Assembly (NCBI RefSeq): GCF_004193175.1
Contig: NZ_SAUH01000001.1
Span: 1 to 64,000 of the forward strand
Direction of reading: 5' to 3'
DNA length: 64,000 nt
Source: Streptomyces sp. RFCAC02
Lineage (GTDB): Bacteria; Actinomycetota; Actinomycetes; Streptomycetales; Streptomycetaceae
In this document: piece after piece, positions 51,042 through 59,927 of the stretch
Numbering within the stretch: position 1 is the stretch's first letter
Layout of the letters: each line of letters opens with the position of its first letter
Made by a program: the position numbers and the translations under genes
The notes under the pieces: generated by a model
Told to the model about the DNA's origin: nothing
What the model saw: only the letters and a program-made list of their open reading frames with translations
The model's database searches: none

Positions 51042-52100
51042 TCAGGGGGTGCCGCCGCCGCGGGCGGCGACGCGCTGCTGGAGGAGCACGGCGGCGACGA
51101 TGATGGCGCCCTTGGCGACGGCCTGCGTCGAGGTGTCGAGGTTGTTCAGGGTGAACACGTTGGTGAGGGTGGTGAAGATCAGCACACCGAAGACCGTGCC
51201 GACGATGCTGCCCCGGCCGCCGCTCAGGAGCGTGCCGCCGATGACGACGGCGGCGATGGCGTCGAGTTCGTAGAGGTTGCCGTGGGTCGAGGTGCCGGCG
51301 GTGGTGCGGGCCATGATCATGACCGCGGCGATGCCGCACGCGAGACCGAGCAGGACGTACAGGAGCGCGGTGTGCCGCCGGACGTCGATGCCGGCCAGCC
51401 GCGCGGCCTCCGGGTTGCCGCCCACCGCGAGGGTGCGGCGGCCGAAGGTCGTACGGTTCAGCAGGACCCAGCCGGCCGCGGCGGACAGCGCGAAGATGAT
51501 CACGAGGACGGGCAGGCCGAGCACCTCGCCGCCGAAGAAGTCGACCAGTCCGGTCTGCGTCACGACCTGGGTCTTCTTGTCGGAGATGATCTCGGCCAGG
51601 CCGCGGGCGGCGGCCAGCATGGCGAGGGTGGCGATGAACGGCGCCATCCGCCCGTAGGCGATCAGCACTCCGTTGACCAGGCCGCAGCCGAGGCCGACGA
51701 GCAGGGCCGTGGTGACCATGACGATCCAGTGGAAGTCCTCGGCCATGGACTGGGTCGAGAGCGTCGTCGCCCACACCGAGGCCAGGGCCACGCTGGCGCC
51801 GACCGACAGGTCGATGCCGCCACCGGTGATGACGAACGTCATGCCGACGCTGATCACCCCGATCACGGAGGCGAGCCGCAGCACGGTCATCATGTTGTCG
51901 AACGTGGTGAACCGGTCCCCCGCCGTCAGTGCCCCGATGAGGCACAGCACCAGCAGGGCGATCGCGAGGCCCAGGGTGCGCCCGGCGGGGCCGGCCAGCA
52001 GGGCCGCGAACCGGTGACCCGTCCGGTCGGTTCCCGCGGCCGGGGCCGGGCCGGTGGGCGGGGATCCGCCGGGGGACTTCGCCGCTGTCGGGGTGCTCAC
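51042..52100 (-). CDS. Sugar ABC transporter permease (RbsC type)
   Basis: 352 residues with about ten membrane segments. Motifs of the RbsC family are 'GMTFVITGGGIDLSVGASVA', 'AYGRMAPFIATLAMLAAARG', 'AVGGNPEAARLAGIDVRRH' and 'GTLLSGGRGSIVGTVFGVLI'. It probably forms a homodimeric channel. GTG overlaps the stop of the ATPase (GTGA). Confidence 0.94.
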   Translation of the reverse strand: MSTPTAAKSPGGSPPTGPAPAAGTDRTGHRFAALLAGPAGRTLGLAIALLVLCLIGALTAGDRFTTFDNMMTVLRLASVIGVISVGMTFVITGGGIDLSVGASVALASVWATTLSTQSMAEDFHWIVMVTTALLVGLGCGLVNGVLIAYGRMAPFIATLAMLAAARGLAEIISDKKTQVVTQTGLVDFFGGEVLGLPVLVIIFALSAAAGWVLLNRTTFGRRTLAVGGNPEAARLAGIDVRRHTALLYVLLGLACGIAAVMIMARTTAGTSTHGNLYELDAIAAVVIGGTLLSGGRGSIVGTVFGVLIFTTLTNVFTLNNLDTSTQAVAKGAIIVAAVLLQQRVAARGGGTP

Positions 52101-53650
52101 GCCACATCACCTTCCATGACCAGGTCGAGCACCTGGTGTTCGTCGATTGCGTCGGCGGGCGACTCGGAGACGATCCGGCCCGCGGAGACGACCAGCACCC
52201 GGTCCGCGAGACCGATGACCTCCTCGATCTCGCTGGACACGACCACGATCGCGATGCCGCGTCCTGCCAGTGCGCGGATCAGGGCGTAGATCTCCGTCCT
52301 GGCGCCGACGTCGACGCCGCGGGTCGGCTCGTCGAGCAGCAGGACCCGGCAGTCCCGCAGCAGCCAGCGGGCCAGCACCACCTTCTGCTGGTTGCCGCCG
52401 GACAGGGTGCCCGCGGGCCGGTCGACGCCGGCGGGCCGGACGTCCAGGGCCGTGGTGTGCTCCGCAGCCGCGCGCCGCTCCCGCTCGCCGTCCAGGAAAC
52501 CGGCGCGGGAGAACCGGGCGAGGCTGGCGAGCGTGATGTTCCGGTGGACGGCGTCCCCGAGGATCAGGGCCTGGCTCTTGCGCTCCTCCGGGCAGAAGCC
52601 GATGCCGGCCGCCATGGCGGCACCGACCCGGCCCGGACGCAGCCGCCGCCCGTCGACCCGCACGGTGCCGGCGGCCGGCCTGCGGGCGCCGTAGACCGTC
52701 TCCAGGATCTCGGTCCTGCCCGAGCCGACCAGTCCGGCCAGACCCACGATCTCGCCGGGGCGGACGTCGAAGGAGACATCGCTGAACTCACCCGCGCGGG
52801 TGAGCCCTTCGACCCGGAGCACCGGCTCCTCCTCGCTCGCGGCGGGGGCGGTGCGGTCGGGGAAGACGTACTCGATGGACCGGCCGGTCATCATCCGGAT
52901 CACCTCGCGGGTGGAGGTGCCGGCCGCGTCGAGCCCGCCGGCGACGGTGCGGCCGTCCTTGAGGACGGTGATGCGGTCGCCGATCCGGCGGATCTCCTCC
53001 AGCCGGTGGGAGATGTAGACGATGGCGATGCCCTGGGCGGCGAGGTCCCGGATCACCGTGAAGAGACGGTTCACCTCCTCGCGGTCCAGCACGGCCGACG
53101 GCTCGTCCATCACGATCAGCCGCGCGTCGTAGGACAGGGCGCGGGCCATGCTGACGATCTGCTTGCCGGCGGCGGAGAGCCGGCCGACCTCGCGGTCCGG
53201 CGCCATCTCGGGGTGGCCCAGACGGCGCAGCAGGTCGGCGGCGGCCGCGTTCGTCGCGCCGCGGCGGGTGACGCCGAACCTGCTGCGCTCGTGCCCGAGA
53301 TGGATGTTCTCGGCGACCGTCAGCCCGTCGACCAGGTCGAGTTCCTGGTAGATCGTGGCGATGCCGCGGTCGAGTGCCGCCTGCGGACGGGGGATGCGGA
53401 GGTCCTCGCCGCGCCAGGTGATCCGGCCCGCGTCGGGCCGGTGGGCGCCGGCCAGAACCTTGATGAGCGTGGACTTGCCCGCGCCGTTCTGGCCGAGCAG
53501 GCAGTGCACCTCGCCGGCCGCGACGTCCAGGTCGATCCCGTCGAGGGCACGCACTCCCGGGAAGTGCTTCACGATGCCGCGCATCGAGAGAAGTGGCTCC
53601 CGGCTCTCCGTCGGCGATGACGGGAGGGCCGTCTCAGATGGGCCTGTCAT
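52097..53650 (-). CDS. Sugar ABC transporter ATP-binding protein (RbsA/MglA type, two cassettes)
   Basis: 517 residues from the ATG at 53650. Cassette 1: 'GQNGAGKSTLIKVLAG', signature region 'RLSAAGKQIVSMARAL', Walker B 'LIVMDEPSAVLD'. Cassette 2: a degenerate Walker A 'GLVGSGRTEILE', as usual in this family, signature 'LSGGNQQKVVLARWL', and 'VLLLDEPTRGVDVGA'. The start is set by a leaderless promoter directly upstream; an in-frame TTG at 53686 would lie inside the -35 box. First gene of the sugar operon. Confidence 0.94.
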   Translation of the reverse strand: MTGPSETALPSSPTESREPLLSMRGIVKHFPGVRALDGIDLDVAAGEVHCLLGQNGAGKSTLIKVLAGAHRPDAGRITWRGEDLRIPRPQAALDRGIATIYQELDLVDGLTVAENIHLGHERSRFGVTRRGATNAAAADLLRRLGHPEMAPDREVGRLSAAGKQIVSMARALSYDARLIVMDEPSAVLDREEVNRLFTVIRDLAAQGIAIVYISHRLEEIRRIGDRITVLKDGRTVAGGLDAAGTSTREVIRMMTGRSIEYVFPDRTAPAASEEEPVLRVEGLTRAGEFSDVSFDVRPGEIVGLAGLVGSGRTEILETVYGARRPAAGTVRVDGRRLRPGRVGAAMAAGIGFCPEERKSQALILGDAVHRNITLASLARFSRAGFLDGERERRAAAEHTTALDVRPAGVDRPAGTLSGGNQQKVVLARWLLRDCRVLLLDEPTRGVDVGARTEIYALIRALAGRGIAIVVVSSEIEEVIGLADRVLVVSAGRIVSESPADAIDEHQVLDLVMEGDVA

Positions 53651-53686
53651 GGCGGACAACGTAGGGACGCTTTTGCCGGTCGTCAA
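53651..53686 (-). promoter_or_regulatory. Promoter of the sugar operon, probably leaderless
   Basis: TTGACG (53686-53681) and TACGTT (53663-53658) are separated by 17 bases and fit the housekeeping sigma factor consensus. The -10 box ends 7 bases before the ATG, so transcription would begin at or next to the start codon. The region is less GC-rich than its surroundings. Confidence 0.65.
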
Positions 53687-53732
53687 TAGAAAGTGCGCGC
53701 AACTGACCGTGAAAGAAGTCGACTTGAGGGCG

Positions 53733-53748
53733 CCAAGCAGCGGCTTGG
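53733..53748. promoter_or_regulatory. Inverted repeat upstream of the ROK gene
   Basis: CCAAGC-agcg-GCTTGG lies in the 149-base divergent region between the sugar operon and the ROK regulator, a few bases upstream of a -10-like TAGTGT (53751). It is a candidate operator for the ROK protein. Confidence 0.4.
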
Positions 53749-53799
53749 TGTAGTGTCGGCGCGAAGAACAAGCCTGTGACCAGCAGAAGAGGGGGTGTC

Positions 53800-54987
53800 A
53801 TGGGGTACAGCAGTGCCCAGGCCGCCGGGGCGGCCACCCTGCTCGGGCTTCTGAGGGACGGCCGGCCGCGCACGCGGGCCGAACTCGTCGCGGAGAGCGG
53901 CATGGGCCGCTCCAGCGTCACCGAACGGGTCGACGACCTGCTCGGGCTCGGTCTCGTGACCCGTGCGGACAACGCCCCGTCCACCGGTGGCCGGCCGGCG
54001 TCGGCGTTCGCCTTCAATCCCGGTGCCCGCGTGGTGCTGGCCGCCGATGTCGGCGCGACCCACGCCAAGATCACGGTGAGCGACCTGTCCGGCGCGGTGC
54101 TGGTGGAGGAGGATCTGCCGCTGGACATCGCCTCGGGACCCGAGGTGGTCCTCGCCCTGGTGTGCGCCCGGGGTGAGGACCTGCTGGAGCGCGCGGGACG
54201 GGCGCGGGACGAGCTGCTGGGGATCGGCCTCGGCCTGCCCGGCCCGGTCGAGCACGCGTCGGGGCGGCCGACCAATCCGCCGATCATGCCCGGGTGGGAC
54301 GGCTTCGACGTGCCGGGCCACGTGCGGGAGCGGCTCGGGGCGCCGGTCCTCGTCGACAATGACGTGAACATCATGGCGCTCGGCGAGCACCGGACCCACT
54401 GGTACGACTGGCCCCACATGCTCTTCGTCAAGGTGGCGACCGGGATCGGCTGCGGCCTGATCACCGACGGGCGGTTGTACCGGGGTTCGCAGGGGGTCGC
54501 CGGGGACATGGGGCACGTGCAGCTTCCCCACGTCTCCGAGGTGCCCTGCCGCTGCGGCAATGTGGGCTGTCTGGAGGCCGTCGCCAGCGGTGCCGCCCTG
54601 GCGGCCCGCCTGACGGAGCAGGACATCCCGGCCCGCACGAGCGGCGACGTCGTGTCACTCGCCCGCAGCGGCTCGGTGCCGACACTCACCCTGGTCCGCC
54701 AGGCGGGCCGCCGGATCGGGGAGGTCCTGGCGACGGCGGTGAGCTTCCTCAACCCCTCGGGCATCGTCATCGGCGGCGCGCTCTCCCAGGCCGGGGAGCA
54801 TCTGATCGCCGGTGTCCGGGAGGTGGTGTACCGGCGGTCCCTGCCGCTGGCCACGCAGGATCTGCGGATCGTGCAGTCCCGGGCCGGTGAGCGCGCCGGT
54901 GTGTACGGGGCGGCCCTGATGGTGGTGGAGCATGCTCTGTCCCCGGAACGGCTCACCGCGTCCCTGGCCGCCCGGGGCGCCGCCTGA
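53800..54987 (+). CDS. ROK-family transcriptional repressor of the sugar operon
   Basis: 395 residues. N-terminal winged helix ('TRAELVAESGMGRSSVTERV', about residues 27-46) and a sugar-kinase-like ROK domain with 'VLAADVGATHAKITVSDLSG', 'GIGLGLPGPVEHASG', 'VDNDVNIMALGEH', and the zinc motif 'CRCGNVGCLEAVASG' (CxCGxxGC) near residues 248-256. ATG with AGAGGGGG upstream. Divergence from the operon suggests that it represses it and is released by the sugar. Confidence 0.93.
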   Translation: MGYSSAQAAGAATLLGLLRDGRPRTRAELVAESGMGRSSVTERVDDLLGLGLVTRADNAPSTGGRPASAFAFNPGARVVLAADVGATHAKITVSDLSGAVLVEEDLPLDIASGPEVVLALVCARGEDLLERAGRARDELLGIGLGLPGPVEHASGRPTNPPIMPGWDGFDVPGHVRERLGAPVLVDNDVNIMALGEHRTHWYDWPHMLFVKVATGIGCGLITDGRLYRGSQGVAGDMGHVQLPHVSEVPCRCGNVGCLEAVASGAALAARLTEQDIPARTSGDVVSLARSGSVPTLTLVRQAGRRIGEVLATAVSFLNPSGIVIGGALSQAGEHLIAGVREVVYRRSLPLATQDLRIVQSRAGERAGVYGAALMVVEHALSPERLTASLAARGAA

Positions 54988-55019
54988 CGCCTCCCGGCCG
55001 CGGACGCGCCGGTGCCGGG

Positions 55020-55364
55020 TCAGGGCAGCAGGAGGCGCACCAGCCAATCGGCGGGCGCGGCGCGGTACACACTCTCGGAGTGGGAGCGCCGGTCGGCTCC
55101 GGCGGGGATCGGGAAGACCATCCACAGGGAGGGCGGCTCGACGACGAGGACCGCCCCCTTCACCGTCGGGTGGGGCAGGCGGCGCCCGGACGGCCGCCCG
55201 AAGACCGCGGAGCCGTCGTGCGCCCAGGACAGGGCTTCCTCGAAGTCGGGGTAGACGCTCTGGAATCCCCGCCACCTGAGAGCACTGGGGCCTTTCCCGT
55301 CACCCCAGGACCGCTGCGCCCGCACTTGCAGAACGCCCCATCCGGCCTTCGCCTTACCACCCAT
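55020..55364 (-). CDS. Small protein of unknown function
   Basis: 114 residues from the ATG at 55364, with GGGGG four bases upstream. A mix of strands: 'GWGVLQVRAQRSWGDGKGPS', 'YPDFEEALSWAHDGSAVFG', 'KGAVLVVEPPSLWMVFPIPA'. No signal peptide or membrane helix. No family recognised. It is convergent with the ROK gene. Confidence 0.6.
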   Translation of the reverse strand: MGGKAKAGWGVLQVRAQRSWGDGKGPSALRWRGFQSVYPDFEEALSWAHDGSAVFGRPSGRRLPHPTVKGAVLVVEPPSLWMVFPIPAGADRRSHSESVYRAAPADWLVRLLLP

Positions 55365-55764
55365 GGCGCCCCCAATCCCCCCGCCAATGTAGACGCTCCG
55401 CAGGATCAACGGGGGTGGAACGGGGATTTCCGCCGGCCGGCCTCTCCCCCCATGCCGTGCGCCCGGGGGTCGGTCTCAGGGACGGGATGCCGTGCCGGGG
55501 CACGGACCTGTCACCGCCCGGGACGGGCAAGGGCCGGACGGGCAGGCCGTCATCGCCGGAGCGCCCCGGACTCGGCCCTGTTCGGTCATGCCGGAGGCCA
55601 CGGTGATGTGCCGGGTGGCCGCCAGGAGATCGCGGCCTGCGCCACGGTTTCCCGCCCTGCGATTCCGGGGAACCACAGAGCGCCGAAGCGGACCCCGGGT
55701 GCGGAGAGGTGGTCGAAGTCCGCAGCCCGGATCCCGACGCGCCCGAGGCCGTGAATGCGGGCGT
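55365..55764. other. Intergenic region with no convincing gene
   Basis: About 400 bases between two minus-strand genes. Codon bias is not maintained in any frame. A minus-strand stretch near 55590-55750 ('HLSAPGVRFGALWFPG') looks faintly protein-like and might be a decayed fragment, but I cannot name it. Confidence 0.5.
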
Positions 55765-56703
55765 TCACGCCTCGTGAGCGACGGTGCGCGCGGACCCGAG
55801 GAACGCGGCGATCTGTGACGCGCCGGTGCGTTCCAGCCACGTGCTGAAGTCCATCGTGCCGGGGTGGATCTCCCGGGTGGCGGGGATGTCCGCGCGGTAG
55901 CCGTGTTCGTTGAGCCACTCATTGGCGTAGGCGAAGTCTTCGCTCAGGGCACGGATCGCGTCGATCGGGATCTGCGCGTAGGGCAGCGACATGCCGAGTG
56001 CCTTCCCGATCGCCGCGGCGACCTGAACCGGGGTGAGTTCGTCCCCGGCCAGGGAGACGGCCCGGCCGGTCCACTCCTCCGGCCGGGAGAACGCCAGCGC
56101 GGTGACGGCGCCGACATCGTCGACGGCCAGGATCTGCTGGGGGACCTCCGGCGCGAGCCCGGTGGACAGGTTCCCGTTCCGCAGCGCGTATCCGCCGGTG
56201 AAGTTCTCCATGAAGGACACCGGCCTCAGGATTGTCGCGGGCAGGCCGAGCGCGGCGACGTGCCGCTCGATCCGCCACTTGCTGACCAGATTCACCGGCA
56301 GCCTCTCCTCAAGGTGCCGGTCCGCCGCGGCGATTGAGGTGAAGACGACGTGCCGGATGCCCGCGGCGTGCGCGGCCTCGGCGACGTTCACTCCCCAGCG
56401 GACCTCGTCGTCGGCGGTGAAGTCCGGGGCGGTGCCGGGCGAGCCGACGGTGGGCTGGACGCTGAACAGGCCCCACGCGCCCTCGGCAGCGGCGATCAGA
56501 GAGTCGACGTCCTCCATCCGCGCCCGGATCACCTGTGCGCCGGCCCGTGCCAGCGCCGTGGCGCGCGGCCCGTTCGGGTCGCGCGTCAGTGCGCGCACCT
56601 GCCAGCCGTCGCGGAGCAGGTGATGTGTCACGGCCCTGCCCTGCAGGCCGGTCGCACCCGTCACCACGACGGTCTTCTTCGTCAGCTTCACGATCATCTC
56701 CAT
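55765..56703 (-). CDS. NmrA-type NAD(P)-binding oxidoreductase or regulator
   Basis: 312 residues. A Rossmann fold starting 'KTVVVTGATGLQGRAVTHHL' (GxxGxxG), 'VRALTRDPNGPRATALARAG', 'GIRHVVFTSIAAADRH' and 'LPATILRPVSFMENFTGG'. It is an atypical short-chain dehydrogenase: the YxxxK is replaced by 'NLVSKWRIERHV', as in NmrA proteins that bind but may not reduce. Start uncertain: ATGs at 56703 and 56697, or a GTG at 56691. Divergent from a TetR regulator that probably controls it. Confidence 0.9.
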   Translation of the reverse strand: MEMIVKLTKKTVVVTGATGLQGRAVTHHLLRDGWQVRALTRDPNGPRATALARAGAQVIRARMEDVDSLIAAAEGAWGLFSVQPTVGSPGTAPDFTADDEVRWGVNVAEAAHAAGIRHVVFTSIAAADRHLEERLPVNLVSKWRIERHVAALGLPATILRPVSFMENFTGGYALRNGNLSTGLAPEVPQQILAVDDVGAVTALAFSRPEEWTGRAVSLAGDELTPVQVAAAIGKALGMSLPYAQIPIDAIRALSEDFAYANEWLNEHGYRADIPATREIHPGTMDFSTWLERTGASQIAAFLGSARTVAHEA

Positions 56704-56730
56704 GCGTCCATGCGGAGGGGAAGCCGGCCC

Positions 56731-56789
56731 ATAAGTGGGGCGGCCCTCCGTTTCTCGTCCGCTACGATATGGAGGGCCACCCCGTTTAT
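56731..56789. promoter_or_regulatory. Long inverted repeat between the NmrA and TetR genes
   Basis: ATAAGTGGGGCGGCCCTCC (56731-56749) and GGAGGGCCACCCCGTTTAT (56771-56789) are 19-base arms matching at 16 positions, 21 bases apart. It fills most of the 105-base divergent region and is a strong candidate for the TetR operator controlling both genes. Confidence 0.65.
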
Positions 56790-56808
56790 CAAGCCGTCAG
56801 GAGTGCCC

Positions 56809-57387
56809 GTGCCCGAGGACGCCACTGCCCCGCCCGGCCGGCCGATGCGGGCCGACGCCCGCCGTAACGCCGAGAAGATCGTGGCCGCCGCCGGGGCACT
56901 GATCGCCGAGCACGGCGCCGACGCCTCGCTGGAGGAGGTCGCCCGCCGTGCCGGAGTCGGCTCGGCCACCCTGCACCGCCACTTCCCCTCCCGGCAGGCG
57001 CTCCTGGAGGCGGTCTTCAAGGAACGGGTGGAAACCCTGTGCGCGAAGGCGGACGACCTCCTCGCCGCACCCGACCCGGGCCTTGCGCTGACCACCTGGC
57101 TTCACGCCGTCGGCGCGCACGCCGTGGCCAACCGGGGCCTGGGAGCTTCGCTGATGCGCGACGGAGACCCCGCGCTGGGCGAGACCTGCCACGACATGAT
57201 CACCACCGCCGGAGACGCACTCCTTGCGCGCGCCCGAGCGGCGGGCACCGTGCGCGCCGGAATCACCATCACCGCACTGCTGAAGCTCGTCGGCGCCATC
57301 GCGCTGGCCACCGAGCGGGAGATCGACGGCCCGGCCGAGGCCGACCTCCTGCTGTCGATCGCCATCGACGGCGTGCGCACACGCTGA
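56809..57387 (+). CDS. TetR-family transcriptional repressor
   Basis: 192 residues from the GTG at 56809 (AGGAG five bases upstream). Residues 15-65 are the TetR helix-turn-helix: 'NAEKIVAAAGALIAEHGADA', 'SLEEVARRAGVGSATLHRHF', 'PSRQALLEAVFKER'. The C-terminal part is the SbtR/TetR_C_11-like ligand domain. It faces the NmrA gene across a long inverted repeat and is likely its local repressor. Confidence 0.93.
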   Translation: MPEDATAPPGRPMRADARRNAEKIVAAAGALIAEHGADASLEEVARRAGVGSATLHRHFPSRQALLEAVFKERVETLCAKADDLLAAPDPGLALTTWLHAVGAHAVANRGLGASLMRDGDPALGETCHDMITTAGDALLARARAAGTVRAGITITALLKLVGAIALATEREIDGPAEADLLLSIAIDGVRTR

Positions 57388-57482
57388 CCCCGGTCTCACG
57401 AACGGTCCTTTGCGCGAGCGAGATCAACCATCGGCCGCCGTGCCCCGCCGGACCCGGATGCGTCCTCAGAATCCGTTCTCAC

Positions 57483-59714
57483 TCACAAGCGGGACGGCCC
57501 CCTTTCCGAGGCGACAAGGCCGCCTCCGGAGGGTGCGGTGCCCCGGACCGCCTCGCCCGCGGGCACGGCGTGCCGGCCGCGGTACCGGCGTGACGGACCG
57601 CCCGGCCACCAGTTGGCCCTGCCCAGCGCCGCCATCAGGGCGGGCAGGACGAAGACCCGGATCACCACGGCGTCCAGCAGGATGGCGACCGCCAGCCCGA
57701 CGCCCAGCTGTTTGAACTCGACCATGCTCAGGGTGCCGAAGATCGAGAACACACCGACCATGACCAGCGCCGCGCTGGTGACGACGCCCGCGGACCGGGT
57801 GATGCCCTCACGGACGGCCTCCTTGAGGGGCGCGCCGTCCATCGCCGCCTCGCGGATCCGGCTCACGACGAACACGTGGTAGTCCATCGAGAGTCCGAAC
57901 AGCATGACGAACAGGAAGAGCGGCAGCCACGAGACGACGGCTCCCGAGCTGTGGAAGTCCAGCAGGCCCTCCGCCCAGGTGTGCTGGAAGACGGCGACCA
58001 GGACCCCGAACGACGCCGCGGCGGACAGCAGGTTGAGCAGGATCGCGGACAGGGCCACGGCGAGGGACCTGAAGATGAGGAACATCGTGACGAAGGTCAG
58101 CAGCAGGACGAAGCCCACGACCCATGGCATGCGCGCCTGCAGATGGGCGGTGAAGTCCATGCCGTCCGCCACCTTGCCGCCCACGGCGCTCTCCACGCCG
58201 GGTATGCCGCTCATGGCCTCGGGAACCCACTCCCGCAGAAGGGTGAGGGACTCCCGGGCGCCGTCGCTGCGGGACGAGTGAGGTGTGCCGACGCGGAGGG
58301 CGTGCACCCGCCGGTCGTCCGACACGCGGACCACGGGTTCCTGGTCATGGGCGAACAGGTCCTCGTCGGCCAGGCGGTCGATCAAGCCGTCGAGCGCTCT
58401 CTCGACGTCCTCCGCGCGGTCGGCGGGCGCGCGCACGGCGACCTCGTGCACCGTGCCCTCGCTCGGGAAGGCGTCCGTGAGCCGGTCCATGGCCCGGACG
58501 ACGGGGATGTCGCGCGGCAGGTCGTCCGAACCGGGCTGCTTCAGCCGCATGTCCAGCGCGGGGAGGGCGAGCAGGAGGAGGGCACCCGCGGAGACAATGA
58601 GCGTCAGGACGGGGCGTGCGAGGGCCGGGCGGAGCAGCGCAGGCCAGAGCCGGGAAGGGGTCGGACGCATCGTCAGCCGCCACAGGAACGGCACACGCGG
58701 CCGGTCCACCCAGCGGCCGAGCTTCGCGAGCAGCGCGGGCAGCACGGTGAGCGACGCCAGGACGGCCACGGCGACCACGATGATCGAGCCGGTCGCGAGG
58801 GAGGCGAAGGTGGCCTCCTGGGCCAGATACAGGCCGGCCAGCGACACGATCACGGTCCCGCCCGAGACGAGGACGGTGTGTCCCGACGTCTCGGCGGCGA
58901 TTTCGATCGCGTCGATCCTGGACGCGCCCCGGTGGCGTTCCTCGCGCTCGCGCTTGAGGTAGAAGAGCGAGTAGTCGACTCCGACGGCCATGCCCATGAG
59001 CAGGATGACGTTGCTCACCACGCTCGTCTCCGGCAGGACGTGCGACACCAGGGCGGACAGACCGATGGCGGTGGCGACGCAGGACAGGGCCAGCACCACG
59101 GGTACGCCGGCGGCTATGACGGCCCCGAAGGCGACCAGGAGGATCACCAGGGTGAGGGGCAGGCTGATCAGCTCGGCCCGCACGAAGTCCTCGCCCAGGG
59201 TCTCGGTCAGCCCCTTGGCCGTCGAGCCGGTACCGACCTGGTCGAATCTGAGCCCCGCGTGGGCGCGCTCCACCTCCGCCGTGGCGTCGAGCAGCGGCTG
59301 CACGCGCCGGTCGGCGGTCTCCGCGTCCCCGGCCATCGTGACCGGGAGGAGCAGTGCCCGGCCGTCCGGGGAGAGCACGGGCTCGTCGACACGCTCCACC
59401 TCGGGAAGAGCGGCCATGCGCCCGGCGAGCTCACCGGCGGCCCGCCGGGCGGCCCCGGTGTCCAGCGCGCCGCCCGACTCTGCCGTGATGAGGACGCTCT
59501 CCTCGGGCTTTTCGGTGAAGTCGCCCGAGGCGACGATCCGTCCGGCCGCTCCGGACTCTCCGACCCCGGATTCGAGATCGCTGATCCTGTCGCTGCCGGC
59601 CATGCCGCCGAGGAGGAAGCACGCGGCGACGAAAAGACACCACATCCCGATGGCGGACCAGGGGTGGGTGGCACTCCATCTCGCGAACCGCACCGTCGCC
59701 GGTTTTCTGCGCAC
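57483..59714 (-). CDS. MMPL-family RND exporter
   Basis: 743 residues with twelve membrane helices in two groups. Group 1 holds 'LMGMAVGVDYSLFYLKRERE' and group 2 'LFGLSMDYHVFVVSRIREAA', each with the Asp-Tyr pair that carries protons in MMPL proteins. Two extracytoplasmic domains lie between helices 1-2 and 7-8. MmpL-like proteins export lipids, siderophores or drugs. GTG at 59714 with GAAGGGAAC upstream. No lipid or siderophore biosynthesis gene is adjacent. Confidence 0.93.
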   Translation of the reverse strand: MRRKPATVRFARWSATHPWSAIGMWCLFVAACFLLGGMAGSDRISDLESGVGESGAAGRIVASGDFTEKPEESVLITAESGGALDTGAARRAAGELAGRMAALPEVERVDEPVLSPDGRALLLPVTMAGDAETADRRVQPLLDATAEVERAHAGLRFDQVGTGSTAKGLTETLGEDFVRAELISLPLTLVILLVAFGAVIAAGVPVVLALSCVATAIGLSALVSHVLPETSVVSNVILLMGMAVGVDYSLFYLKREREERHRGASRIDAIEIAAETSGHTVLVSGGTVIVSLAGLYLAQEATFASLATGSIIVVAVAVLASLTVLPALLAKLGRWVDRPRVPFLWRLTMRPTPSRLWPALLRPALARPVLTLIVSAGALLLLALPALDMRLKQPGSDDLPRDIPVVRAMDRLTDAFPSEGTVHEVAVRAPADRAEDVERALDGLIDRLADEDLFAHDQEPVVRVSDDRRVHALRVGTPHSSRSDGARESLTLLREWVPEAMSGIPGVESAVGGKVADGMDFTAHLQARMPWVVGFVLLLTFVTMFLIFRSLAVALSAILLNLLSAAASFGVLVAVFQHTWAEGLLDFHSSGAVVSWLPLFLFVMLFGLSMDYHVFVVSRIREAAMDGAPLKEAVREGITRSAGVVTSAALVMVGVFSIFGTLSMVEFKQLGVGLAVAILLDAVVIRVFVLPALMAALGRANWWPGGPSRRYRGRHAVPAGEAVRGTAPSGGGLVASERGPSRL

Positions 59715-59843
59715 TTTCCGTTCCCTTCATGGCTGCGAATACAGCGGCGGACACCCGCACACCGCTGAAAAGAAGCTAGTGAGGGGCGCTGATGGCGGCC
59801 ATGAGGCAATCCATCGAAGAGAGCGGCGGTTTACTACAGGAAA

Positions 59844-59865
59844 ACACTGCGGTTTTCCGCAGTGT
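59844..59865 (-). terminator. Rho-independent terminator of the Tap/Tpg-like operon
   Basis: On the minus strand ACACTGCGG-aaaa-CCGCAGTGT is a perfect 9-base stem followed by TTTT. It lies about 60 bases past the stop of the Tpg-like gene, in a 213-base gap that also holds the MMPL promoter region. Confidence 0.8.
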
Positions 59866-59927
59866 GCGCCTCACGCGCCGACCGTACGCTGATACGGCCG
59901 CCCGGCGGCGGGGCGTACGGAAAGCTC

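Noticed and set aside
55586..55918. A 110-codon minus-strand frame overlapping the NmrA gene end
   Set aside because: Codon bias fits the NmrA frame in the overlap and no family motif is present in the rest.
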